11,468 bases of DNA from CAYPIE01 sp964410665 (GTDB lineage Bacteria; Planctomycetota; Planctomycetia; Gemmatales; Gemmataceae): the NCBI GenBank assembly GCA_964410665.1, contig CAYPIE010000141.1:1-11468 (forward strand), in the 5' to 3' direction. Shown in pieces: positions 1 to 6,454 of the stretch (position 1 is its first letter; every line of letters starts with the position of its first letter). The translations under genes and the position numbers were made by a program. The notes under the pieces are model-generated. The model saw nothing but the letters and a program-made list of their open reading frames with translations, did no database searches and was not told where the DNA came from.

Positions 1-40
1 TGCTAAACTGCAACGATCTTGATAGCAAGCGTCTGCCTGG

Positions 41-116
41 GCAGAGCTCAGGACTGACGTCCTTCGCCAGAGCAGAGACTGTGCACTGCGCAGGAACGTC
101 AGTTCCGGAGCTCTGC
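41..116. repeat. Nested palindrome with two inner hairpins
   Basis: The outer arms GCAGAGCTC (41-49) and GAGCTCTGC (108-116) are exact reverse complements. Just inside each arm lies a small hairpin: AGGAC-TGAC-GTCCT at 50-63, and GGAAC-GTCA-GTTCC at 93-106, which is the same design on the other strand. The arm bases differ between the two hairpins but stay paired, while the loop TGAC (or its complement GTCA) is kept. The hairpin at 137-156 and its distant copy at 11420-11439 have the same core. I see no coding potential here. It looks like a member of a dispersed palindromic repeat family; function is unknown. Confidence 0.7.
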
Positions 117-130
117 TCTCTGCCTCTGCA

Positions 131-165
131 GGCGAGCCCCGGACGTCAGTCCGGGGGTTCCCCGC
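131..165 (-). repeat. Left copy of 35-bp inverted repeat
   Basis: These 35 bases are the exact reverse complement of 11411-11445. The match continues with a few mismatches to about position 182, because the neighbouring tandem-repeat unit is also shared. On the minus strand the order is repeat unit, then GC hairpin, then GGCTCGCC, the same order seen after the fkbM gene on the plus strand. A 35-bp exact match 11 kb apart is far beyond chance and shows a repeat family. Confidence 0.85.
137..156 (-). terminator. GC-rich hairpin downstream of gap
   Basis: The arms CCCCGGAC (137-144) and GTCCGGGG (149-156) pair perfectly over 8 bp around the 4-nt loop GTCA (TGAC in the gap transcript). It lies about 145 nt beyond the gap stop codon. 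No T-tract follows, so it is not a textbook intrinsic terminator. It could end transcripts, stabilise the 3' end or be a protein-binding site. The same hairpin stands after fkbM in the same sense orientation, which supports a 3'-end role. Confidence 0.5.
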
Positions 166-267
166 ACCGCAAGCGCCTCTGCCGCTTTCCCCGCATCGCA
201 ATCGCCTCTGACTCTCTGACTTACCGCAATCACTTCTGCTGCTTCCGCACCGCAACCGTCTCTGCCC
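161..267 (-). repeat. Degenerate tandem repeat, about 28-nt period
   Basis: On the plus strand a core of the form CAAGCGCCTCTG recurs at 170, 199, 227 and 253, giving spacings of 29, 28 and 26. The variants are CAATCGCCTCTG, CAATCACTTCTG and CAACCGTCTCTG. Each unit also carries a CCGCA or CCGCATCG segment. Read in the direction of gap transcription the array is purine-rich (CAGAGGCGCTTGCGG-like) and starts about 35 nt after the gap stop codon. It is the mirror of the array at 11253-11417. The units abut without unique spacers, so this is not a CRISPR. Confidence 0.75.
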
Positions 268-302
268 TCTGCCGCGGGTGCCCGGAAGACGCAGATGCAG
301 TG

Positions 303-1319
303 TCACACCATCTTACCGACCATGGCGGCCAGGTCCGCGGTGCGGCAGCTGTAGCCCCACTCGTTGTCATACCAGCCGAACACCTTGACCAGCTTGCCTT
401 CGATCACTTGCGTCGACAGGGCATCAAAGATGCAGCTGTGCGGGTTGTGGATGATGTCCGAGGAGACGATCGGGTCCTCGGTGTACTCCAGAATTCCCTT
501 GAGCTTGCCGGCGCCGGCTTCTTTGAACGCGGCGTTGATCTCCGCCACCGAGGTCGGCTTGCTCAAATAGATGCTCAGATCGGTGATCGAGCCATTGACC
601 ACTGGCACGCGCAGGGCTGAGCCATTGAGCTTGCCGTCGAGCTTGGGGATGACTTTGCCGATTGCCTTAGCGGCGCCGGTGGAGCTGGGGATGATGTTGC
701 ACGCCGCGGCACGAGCACGCCGGGGGTCTTTGTGAATTTGGTCGGCGGTCCGCTGGTCGTTGGTGTAGGCATGCACGGTGGTCATTAGTCCGCATTCGAT
801 GCCGAAATGGTCATCAAGCACCATGGCCATCGGGGCCAGGGAATTGGTCGTACAGCTGGCATTCGAGATGCATTGATGTTGCGGGGTCAACTGGTCCTGG
901 TTCACGCCCAAGACCACGGTGATGTCCTCACCCTTGGCCGGGGCTGAGATGATCACCTTCTTGGCACCGCCTTTGAGGTGGTCGGCAAAGCCGCCCTTGG
1001 GAGTTTCCCGGTCGGTGAAGCGGCCGGTCGATTCGATCACCACATCGGCGCCGAGCTGGCCCCAAGGCAGCTTGGACGGATCAGTCTCTTTGGTCACGCG
1101 GATTTTCTTGTCGCCGATGATCAGCTCGTTTTCCGTGGCCGAGACCGATTGGGGAAAGCGGCCATGGACGGTGTCATACTTGAGCAGATGGGCCAAGGCC
1201 CGCGGATCATCCAGATCGTTCAGGGCGACAATGTCAAACTCGCCCGGTCGCTCCATCATTGCCCGCAGCACCATCCGACCAATACGTCCAAATCCATTGA
1301 TGCCTATACGTACTGCCAT
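303..1319 (-). CDS. gap: Type I glyceraldehyde-3-phosphate dehydrogenase
   Basis: This 338-residue protein is the usual full length for cytosolic GAPDH, which converts glyceraldehyde-3-phosphate, NAD and phosphate to 1,3-bisphosphoglycerate in glycolysis, or the reverse in gluconeogenesis. The N-terminal Rossmann motif GINGFGRIGR is at residues 6-15. Asp35 in the ALND segment fits NAD rather than NADP preference. The catalytic motif SNASCTTNS places the nucleophile at Cys156 and the base at His183. The conserved RRARAA (200-205) and the C-terminal WYDNEWGYS (316-324) are present. One small departure is Ser160 where many bacterial enzymes have Cys. The ATG is preceded on its strand by AAGGAG (1330-1335) with a 10-nt spacer. 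It is transcribed away from mdh and ends next to the left repeat block. Confidence 0.97.
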   Translation of the reverse strand: MAVRIGINGFGRIGRMVLRAMMERPGEFDIVALNDLDDPRALAHLLKYDTVHGRFPQSVSATENELIIGDKKIRVTKETDPSKLPWGQLGADVVIESTGRFTDRETPKGGFADHLKGGAKKVIISAPAKGEDITVVLGVNQDQLTPQHQCISNASCTTNSLAPMAMVLDDHFGIECGLMTTVHAYTNDQRTADQIHKDPRRARAAACNIIPSSTGAAKAIGKVIPKLDGKLNGSALRVPVVNGSITDLSIYLSKPTSVAEINAAFKEAGAGKLKGILEYTEDPIVSSDIIHNPHSCIFDALSTQVIEGKLVKVFGWYDNEWGYSCRTADLAAMVGKMV

Positions 1320-1469
1320 GATCTATTATCTCCTTGCTTGATTGCCGGGGAAATCACCTATGTCCGCAAACGCAGATAGCGTATAGCGTATTCTGCAGAG
1401 AACCAGAGGCAGGCGGCGAATTGCCGCGCTGCAAACGCATCCCTCCCTCCATCTTATGGAACCCACAAC
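1320..1469. promoter_or_regulatory. Divergent gap-mdh control region
   Basis: This 150-bp gap must carry the start signals of both gap (minus) and mdh (plus). Two possible operator-like features are visible: a tandem 7-mer ATAGCGT repeated at 1376-1382 and 1383-1389, and the palindrome GCGGC-GAATT-GCCGC at 1413-1427. The 9-mer GCAAACGCA occurs at 1366-1374 and again at 1431-1439. I see no convincing sigma70 -35/-10 pair on either strand. The gap ribosome site is clear, while mdh has only a weak GGAA before its ATG. Shared regulation is inferred from the layout only. Confidence 0.4.
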
Positions 1470-2459
1470 ATGGCGGAACCCATTCGCGTCGCAGTGACTG
1501 GTGCAGCTGGTCAAGTGGCCTATGCCCTGCTTCCCCGGCTGGCCTCGGGTGAGGTTTTCGGCCCGCAGCGCAAGGTCATCCTACAGCTGCTCGAAATTCC
1601 CCAGGCCATGGACAAGCTCGAAGGCGTGGCCATGGAACTCGACGACGGAAGCTATGACAATCTAGTCGGCATCGAGCTGAGCGACGACGCCAATAAAGCC
1701 TTCGCCGGCTGCAACTGGGCCCTCTTAGTCGGCTCCTTCCCGCGCAAGCAGGGCATGGAACGCAAGGAGCTGCTCGACATCAACGGCAAGATTTTCGTCG
1801 GCCAGGGCCAGGCCTTGGCGGCGCATGCCGCGTCCGACGTGCGCGTCCTGGTGGTCGGCAACCCATGCAACACCAACTGCCTGGTCGCCTACCGCAACGG
1901 CCAGTCGATCCCGGCGGAGCGCTGGACGGCCATGACCCGGCTCGACCACAACCGCGCCCGCAGCGCTCTGGCCAAAAAAGCGGGTGTGGCCAACACCCAG
2001 GTCAGCTGCATGACCATCTGGGGCAACCACTCGAACACCCAGTTCCCCGACTTCACCAACACCAAGATCGACGGCAAGCCGGCCCCCGAGGTCATCACCG
2101 ACCGCCCGTGGCTCGAGGAAACCTTCATCCCGATGATCCAGACCCGCGGCGCCGCGGTGATCAAGGCCCGCGGCCAGAGCTCGGCCATGTCCGCCGCCTC
2201 GGGCGCCATCGACCACGTGAAAACGATGCTCAACGGCACTCCCGCCAACGACTGGACCAGCTCTGCTGGCGTCTCTGGCGGCCAGTACGGTGTGCCCGCC
2301 GGCCTGGTGTTCAGCTTCCCGTCACAGACGAATAGCGCGGGCCTGTTCGAGGTGGTCGAGGGCCTGCAGTTCGATGCCTTCGGCAAGCAGAAGTTTGACA
2401 CGACGCTGAAAGAACTGCTCGAAGAGCAAGACGCGGTGAAGGAGCTGTTGCCGAGCTGA
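1470..2459 (+). CDS. mdh: Malate dehydrogenase, MDH type 2
   Basis: This 329-residue protein catalyses NAD-dependent interconversion of malate and oxaloacetate in the TCA cycle. The N-terminal Rossmann motif VTGAAGQVAY is at residues 9-18. Glu42 in LEIPQAM is the usual NAD-selecting acid. Substrate arginines are Arg92 and Arg98 (PRKQGMER), with Asn105, Asn131 and Arg162. Catalytic Asp159 and His187 (WGNHS) are in place. The spacing agrees with the Thermus-type enzyme as I recall it. It is the longer, cytosolic-type MDH family rather than the LDH-like type found in many bacteria. The chosen ATG starts directly before the Rossmann strand; the ribosome site is weak (GGAA about 8 nt upstream). 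It is divergent from gap and is followed by two hairpins. Confidence 0.96.
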   Translation: MAEPIRVAVTGAAGQVAYALLPRLASGEVFGPQRKVILQLLEIPQAMDKLEGVAMELDDGSYDNLVGIELSDDANKAFAGCNWALLVGSFPRKQGMERKELLDINGKIFVGQGQALAAHAASDVRVLVVGNPCNTNCLVAYRNGQSIPAERWTAMTRLDHNRARSALAKKAGVANTQVSCMTIWGNHSNTQFPDFTNTKIDGKPAPEVITDRPWLEETFIPMIQTRGAAVIKARGQSSAMSAASGAIDHVKTMLNGTPANDWTSSAGVSGGQYGVPAGLVFSFPSQTNSAGLFEVVEGLQFDAFGKQKFDTTLKELLEEQDAVKELLPS

Positions 2460-2461
2460 GG

Positions 2462-2494
2462 CCTTCGTGCGACCGAAGAGCCTTCGCACGAAGG
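2462..2494 (+). terminator. Hairpin just after the mdh stop
   Basis: The arms CCTTCGTGCGA (2462-2472) and TCGCACGAAGG (2484-2494) form a perfect 11-bp stem with an 11-nt loop, starting two bases after the mdh stop codon. There is no following T-tract. The position and strength suggest a terminator or 3'-end stabiliser for mdh. Confidence 0.65.
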
Positions 2495-2502
2495 AGTTCG
2501 TG

Positions 2503-2534
2503 TGGCACGCCCGTCGCCGACTCCGGGCGTGCCA
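2503..2534 (+). terminator. Second hairpin after mdh
   Basis: The arms TGGCACGCCCG (2503-2513) and CGGGCGTGCCA (2524-2534) form a second perfect 11-bp stem with a 10-nt loop, only 8 nt beyond the first hairpin. It too lacks a T-tract. Two tandem strong stems after one gene look like a transcription or decay barrier. Confidence 0.55.
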
Positions 2535-2901
2535 TCCAGCGAGGCAGGTCACCCTGGACGCCAACGGCCCACCTCAAAGTGGGTCTTGGACACTTATCCG
2601 ACATCCGCTTGTGCGACAACGGGACGCGACTCCTTACCTGCGCCTGGACTGGATCGGTCAGTCTTTGGATACCGTCAGTGGTCGCCAACTATTTTGGCTG
2701 AAAGATCCGGATCGACAAATGTGGTACGGGAAGGCTCGAATGTCCGGCAACGGAGGATCCGAGTTTGGAACGCTCCTACGGAGCAACAGCTCGCATTATG
2801 GCAGGAAGAAGACCGCAAGTTTTTTGCACTCAGTCATGATCCCTGACGCGGATCGCCGTGCCAAGTAGGTCACCGTTGGCACAAGCCCCAGGTCTGGTGG
2901 C
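2535..2901. other. Gap without a recognised gene
   Basis: No recognised gene lies in these 367 bases. Two plus-strand frames remain open through it. One contains a stretch beginning LDWIGQSLDTVSG near 2650, and another ends in WQEEDRKFFALSHDP just before 2846. Both pieces look more protein-like than random, but they lie in different frames and neither has a good ribosome site. A decayed gene with a frameshift is possible. I could not assign a family. Confidence 0.3.
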
Positions 2902-3015
2902 CTACGCGTCCTCGAGCATGGTCCACTCCCGACGCCCGTTGCGCCAAAGAGCAAAGTAGCGACCGGCCTCACACTTGGCGTAGACGATCCGGTTGATCTT
3001 GGGGAGAGCCTTCAT
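2902..3015 (-). CDS. Possible 37-residue peptide
   Basis: A short minus-strand reading frame starts at an ATG (complement of 3013-3015) and ends at TAG (2902-2904). The peptide begins MKALPKINRIVYAKCEAGRY and ends in a Trp/Arg-rich part with WRNGRREWTMLEDA. Codon third positions are mostly G or C, as in neighbouring genes, and the composition looks like a folded protein rather than noise. Upstream of the ATG the frame stays open but loses protein character, which supports this start; GGGA lies 9 nt before it. It is on the same strand as the kinase, 168 bp downstream of that gene. I recognise no family. It could be a small protein or the C-terminal scrap of a lost gene. Confidence 0.4.
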   Translation of the reverse strand: MKALPKINRIVYAKCEAGRYFALWRNGRREWTMLEDA

Positions 3016-3183
3016 GATGTGTATTCCCAAGAGCGATATCCCTGGTCCCACCGCGTCCCTGAATGACCGGCAAATTACTGCACTCTGCGCACCTGTCTGG
3101 GCCCTGGGAAGTCAATCAGAACTACCTTCAACCAAAGCACCGACGGTCATGCGGGTAGGCAGGACATCATCACCCAGCTACGG

Positions 3184-5130
3184 CTACGACTTCGTCTGCT
3201 CCGGCTGGTCGGGACGGATATCCGACCAGTTCGGCAGCTGAAAGCTAAAGTGAAACAGCTTCGGACCGATCCGCGGGGCTACAATCAGCCCGATCACCCC
3301 CATAATTAGAGCTCCCTCGAAGCCCCCGTCGGAGCCAAGAAACGCTCCGGCCGCCGCCCCGACCAGGGCCCAAAGCTGCCGCTCCTTGCTGGCTCGGGCC
3401 GGGAGTACCCTTGGTATCGGAGCCGCCTCGACCTTCGGCAGCGGCGTCAACACCTCGGTGAGCTGTTCCCAAATGCGGTGGCGTAAGCGTTGCTGGGCGT
3501 GCTCGAGTTTACCTTCCAGCTGGCCAATCTCGCGCGTTAACACGCCCAGTTCACGGCTCGTCCGCTGGAGTGCCTCGGCCTGGAGGCGGGTTTTCGCCGC
3601 GCGTAACTGCTGGCCGGCTTCGTGCACCGGTTGATGTAGGTCCGCGACCTTGGGTAACAGGTTCCTCAAGCGGTCGCGATCTGCTGGCTCCGCTCCACGC
3701 AGCCGGGCATACTGGGCAAACCGCTCCACGGCATCCACCGGCATTCCTGCGACATGCTCCGCAGCGAACTGCTCGAGCAACGACTCATCGACCACTCGTT
3801 GCCAGAAACGCTGGTAGCGTTCCCGGTCCACCCGCAAGCGCAGTCGCGTCACTGCCTCGGTAAAGATGCGTCCGGCTTGCGCGGCGTCGGCCAGCCGCTT
3901 GGTCGGATCCCGCTCGAGACATTGCTCGAGCAGCGGCCGCAACTCATCGGGAATAGTTGAAACATTTAAATCAATGGTTTGATTTAAAATGTCGGCACCC
4001 AAAGCCATGATCGTCGACGCCCGAAAGGGTGGGGCACTGGTGAACAGCTCATAGAGCATCACGCCGAACGACCACAAATCGGTCGCCGGGGTGAGGTCCG
4101 TGACACCACGTACCTGCTCAGGGCTCATGTACGCTGGCGTACCGATCAGCTCGCCGGGCCGCGTGGTCAAGCCAACCGGCTCGGCGAATGGCTTCGCCAG
4201 ACCGAAGTCGATCAAGCGTAACCGGAAATTCTCATCGACCATGACGTTGGCCGGCTTCAAGTCCCGGTGCAGGATGCCATGCTTGTGCAGGGCCTCCAGC
4301 CCGGCCAGGATCTGCTCGGCGATGGTCAGGGCCTGGTCCAGGGTGGGTTGCCGGCCGGGGACGTTCAACAGGTCCTGCAGGCTGTGCTCGCCGAGGTACT
4401 CCATGGCAATCCAGTACTGCTTGCCCAGCTCGCCGTGCTCATAGTAGCGGACCAGATGCGGAGCGCGCAGCTTCTTCAGGACCTGGATCTCGCGCTGCAG
4501 CCGCCGCGGGTCGCCGAGTTCGCCGACCTTCACCGCGCACAGCTCATCGGTGCGGCGATAACGCGCCAGGTAGACCGTGGCAAAGCCGCCGCGGCCGAGC
4601 AGCCGCAGCAGTTGGTAGCCGTCGAGCTTCGGCGCATCGGCGGGCAGGTCAGGCGAATCGGCCGCCTCCGCGCCGCCGGCCAGGGCGTTGGCCACCACGA
4701 GCGAGCCGATGGTTGACTGCGACTGCGACAGGTGGATGTGCTGCAGCGAGTTCCGCGAATCCGCCAGCATCTTCAGGTTGATCGATTCGCGTAGCGACTC
4801 GGCCGGGTTCTTAATCCGCTCCGGGTCGCGGGCGACTTGCCGCAACGCATCCAGCAACCGCCGAGCCACTTCGTAGGAACTGGTCGGCAGCGGCGTGCCC
4901 CCGGCCTGTTTTTGCCACGCGGCGACAATTTCTTTCGCTGCCTGCTCGAGCTGGGCCTCGCTCAGCTCCCCAGCTTCCAACAGCAACAGCTGCTGCTCGG
5001 AGGGATCAGCAGCGAGAAAGCAGTGATAAAAGTTGTAGCCGACCTTCAAGGGTGCTTCGATCGCCTTGGGTAGGAACACGTCCCAGGCGGTCATGGCGGC
5101 AAAGCGGACCAGACGACGCAGGATCGGCAT
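3184..5130 (-). CDS. Hanks-type Ser/Thr kinase, coiled coil, glycine zipper
   Basis: This 648-residue protein phosphorylates Ser/Thr on unknown targets. Residues 1-165 are an extension I do not recognise. The kinase domain spans about 171-430: glycine loop LGRGGFATVY (178-187), ATP lysine Lys201 in AVKV, helix-C Glu214, catalytic HRDLKPAN (288-295), DFG (308-310), activation-segment end TPAYMSPEQ (331-339) and Asp351. All catalytic residues are intact, so it should be active. After it, about 435-560 is rich in Leu, Glu, Arg and Gln and likely forms a coiled coil. Residues 587-620 are hydrophobic with the spacing G591-G595-G599, a glycine zipper that may insert into or pack at a membrane. No in-frame start lies between this ATG and the upstream stop, but its ribosome site is weak. 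The partner and the signal are unknown. Confidence 0.93.
   Translation of the reverse strand: MPILRRLVRFAAMTAWDVFLPKAIEAPLKVGYNFYHCFLAADPSEQQLLLLEAGELSEAQLEQAAKEIVAAWQKQAGGTPLPTSSYEVARRLLDALRQVARDPERIKNPAESLRESINLKMLADSRNSLQHIHLSQSQSTIGSLVVANALAGGAEAADSPDLPADAPKLDGYQLLRLLGRGGFATVYLARYRRTDELCAVKVGELGDPRRLQREIQVLKKLRAPHLVRYYEHGELGKQYWIAMEYLGEHSLQDLLNVPGRQPTLDQALTIAEQILAGLEALHKHGILHRDLKPANVMVDENFRLRLIDFGLAKPFAEPVGLTTRPGELIGTPAYMSPEQVRGVTDLTPATDLWSFGVMLYELFTSAPPFRASTIMALGADILNQTIDLNVSTIPDELRPLLEQCLERDPTKRLADAAQAGRIFTEAVTRLRLRVDRERYQRFWQRVVDESLLEQFAAEHVAGMPVDAVERFAQYARLRGAEPADRDRLRNLLPKVADLHQPVHEAGQQLRAAKTRLQAEALQRTSRELGVLTREIGQLEGKLEHAQQRLRHRIWEQLTEVLTPLPKVEAAPIPRVLPARASKERQLWALVGAAAGAFLGSDGGFEGALIMGVIGLIVAPRIGPKLFHFSFQLPNWSDIRPDQPEQTKS
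3962..3992. repeat. AT-rich inverted repeat inside the kinase gene
   Basis: TTTAAATCAA (3965-3974) and TTGATTTAAA (3979-3988) are exact reverse complements around the 4-nt centre TGGT. Pairing extends further outward with a single bulged base (ACATTT against AAATGT). It lies in kinase codons about 380-389, the C-lobe, and is strongly AT-rich within a GC-rich gene. It could be an operator-like site, an RNA hairpin or simply a chance product of the codons. Confidence 0.5.
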
Positions 5131-5299
5131 GGTGATGTCTCGCGCGAGTCGTGGGGTCTTCCCGAGGTTGTTCGTTTCCTCCGCAACGATCTTGACAAGA
5201 AATCATCGTAGCCAGATTGGCCGAAATGGGCGAGGCGAGAGTTCGGGTGCGGGCAACGGTCGCTGGCCAGCGGACCCCAACTCGTCTTGATTTCGCGGG

Positions 5300-6286
5300 T
5301 TAGTTCTTTTCCGACTGCTTCGCCGGCTCCCAGCCGTAAGTGACATACGCACAGTCCACCGTTCCATCATGAAATAAGTCCACGAGAGCATAGCCTTCAT
5401 GAAACTGCTGGTAGGGCCCCTTCCACCAGCCGGCACACACCGCGCCGTTACACAGATAGCTGGTACCCAGGAATTCTACCCGGTCGACCATATGTAGATG
5501 GCCGCTTAGACATGCTTGAATATTCCCCTGTTGATAGAAAAGGTCGGTCAGCTGGCGAGCATCCACGTGCATCCAAGCCCCCGGCACCCGCCAGTTGCCC
5601 GACTTCTCGTTGTCGCCGTCGAGGAACGCCGCCGCCGAGAAGATCGGAATATGCGATAGGATCAAGATCGGCGTCGTTTTGGGCGTGGCCTTGAGCTGGC
5701 CCTTCAGCCAGTCGAACTGTTCCTCGTCGAGCTTGGCCGTGTAGGTGTTGGGCTGGAGGCCCAGGTGGGTGCTATCCAAGACGATGATCTTCCAACCGGC
5801 CTTGTCGAAGCTACGATAGCGGCTGGGCAAGCCGAGCGCTTCAACCGCCCAGTTTTTGCCATAATCCATTTCCTTGCCGGTAGCGCCGCTGGATTTCTTG
5901 TCCCAGCCCCAGACGTCATGGTTGCCGATGCACGACTCCACGGGCAGCGAGCACTCGTTCTTCAAGACGCTATGCCATATCTTCCACTGAGCCTTGGTTT
6001 CGTCACGGGTGTGGGCAAAGGCGTCCATGATGCAGTCGCCGCCCATGAAAATCAGGTCAGGCTTGTCCTTTTGGGACTGCACATGCTGCAGACAGGCAGC
6101 CATGCCGCGCGGGGCGTTGAGCTGGTCAAAGACGTGAACATCCGTTAGATGTGCAATCCGTAGTACCCGACGACGGTGGGCATCGGTCGCCCCCATAGCG
6201 GTGCTTAGACCCAGGGAAAAACCGGCGGCGGTCACCGCGGTGGTGCTGAGAAAGCCACGACGGTCCAGCAGCGAGGAGGAATTCAT
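5300..6286 (-). CDS. Tat-exported calcineurin-like phosphoesterase
   Basis: This 328-residue binuclear-metal phosphoesterase probably hydrolyses a phosphoester outside the cytoplasm; the substrate is unknown. The start is taken at the ATG at 6284-6286, because it follows GGAG (8-nt spacer) and directly precedes a Tat signal peptide: LDRRGFLSTTAV (7-18), a hydrophobic stretch to about residue 31 and a likely cleavage after AMGA (30-33). A longer frame upstream has no such support. Metal-binding motifs are in order: DVH (49-51), GGDC (82-85), GNHD (121-124), SHIP with His212, and GHLH (262-265). These fit the Icc/CpdA-like branch of the metallophosphatase superfamily. Gene order puts it 169 bp upstream of the kinase on the same strand and divergent from the nucleotidyltransferase gene. 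Export makes a direct enzymatic link to that cytoplasmic neighbour unlikely. Confidence 0.9.
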   Translation of the reverse strand: MNSSSLLDRRGFLSTTAVTAAGFSLGLSTAMGATDAHRRRVLRIAHLTDVHVFDQLNAPRGMAACLQHVQSQKDKPDLIFMGGDCIMDAFAHTRDETKAQWKIWHSVLKNECSLPVESCIGNHDVWGWDKKSSGATGKEMDYGKNWAVEALGLPSRYRSFDKAGWKIIVLDSTHLGLQPNTYTAKLDEEQFDWLKGQLKATPKTTPILILSHIPIFSAAAFLDGDNEKSGNWRVPGAWMHVDARQLTDLFYQQGNIQACLSGHLHMVDRVEFLGTSYLCNGAVCAGWWKGPYQQFHEGYALVDLFHDGTVDCAYVTYGWEPAKQSEKN

Positions 6287-6441
6287 GCGACAATCTCCAA
6301 GATTCAAAAGAGCTGTGGCGCAAAGGAGTTCAGAACAGCATCCTGCTCTCAGCGTAGAAACCACTAGCAGCCGGTCAAATGAAAGATTGACGAAGGCGAA
6401 CCTTGTGCAAGGCTCGGCGATCCGTTCAAGAATTGTTCCGC

Positions 6442-6446
6442 GGAGG
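6442..6446 (+). promoter_or_regulatory. Strong ribosome binding site for the nucleotidyltransferase
   Basis: GGAGG with an 8-nt spacer precedes the ATG at 6455. It fixes the start of that gene and is among the best Shine-Dalgarno sites in the window. Confidence 0.75.
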
Positions 6447-6454
6447 ATGATACG

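Noticed and set aside
10..22. 13-base match GCAACGATCTTGA also at 5183-5195
   Set aside because: One or two such matches are expected by chance in a window of this length.
81..620. A 179-codon plus-strand open frame
   Set aside because: It runs through the repeat block and antisense to gap; its sequence is low-complexity and explained by the GC-rich opposite strand.
5262..5271. Palindrome GCTGGCCAGC between the phosphoesterase and the kinase
   Set aside because: A loop-free 10-bp palindrome is common in GC-rich DNA, and nothing else marks it as a terminator or operator.
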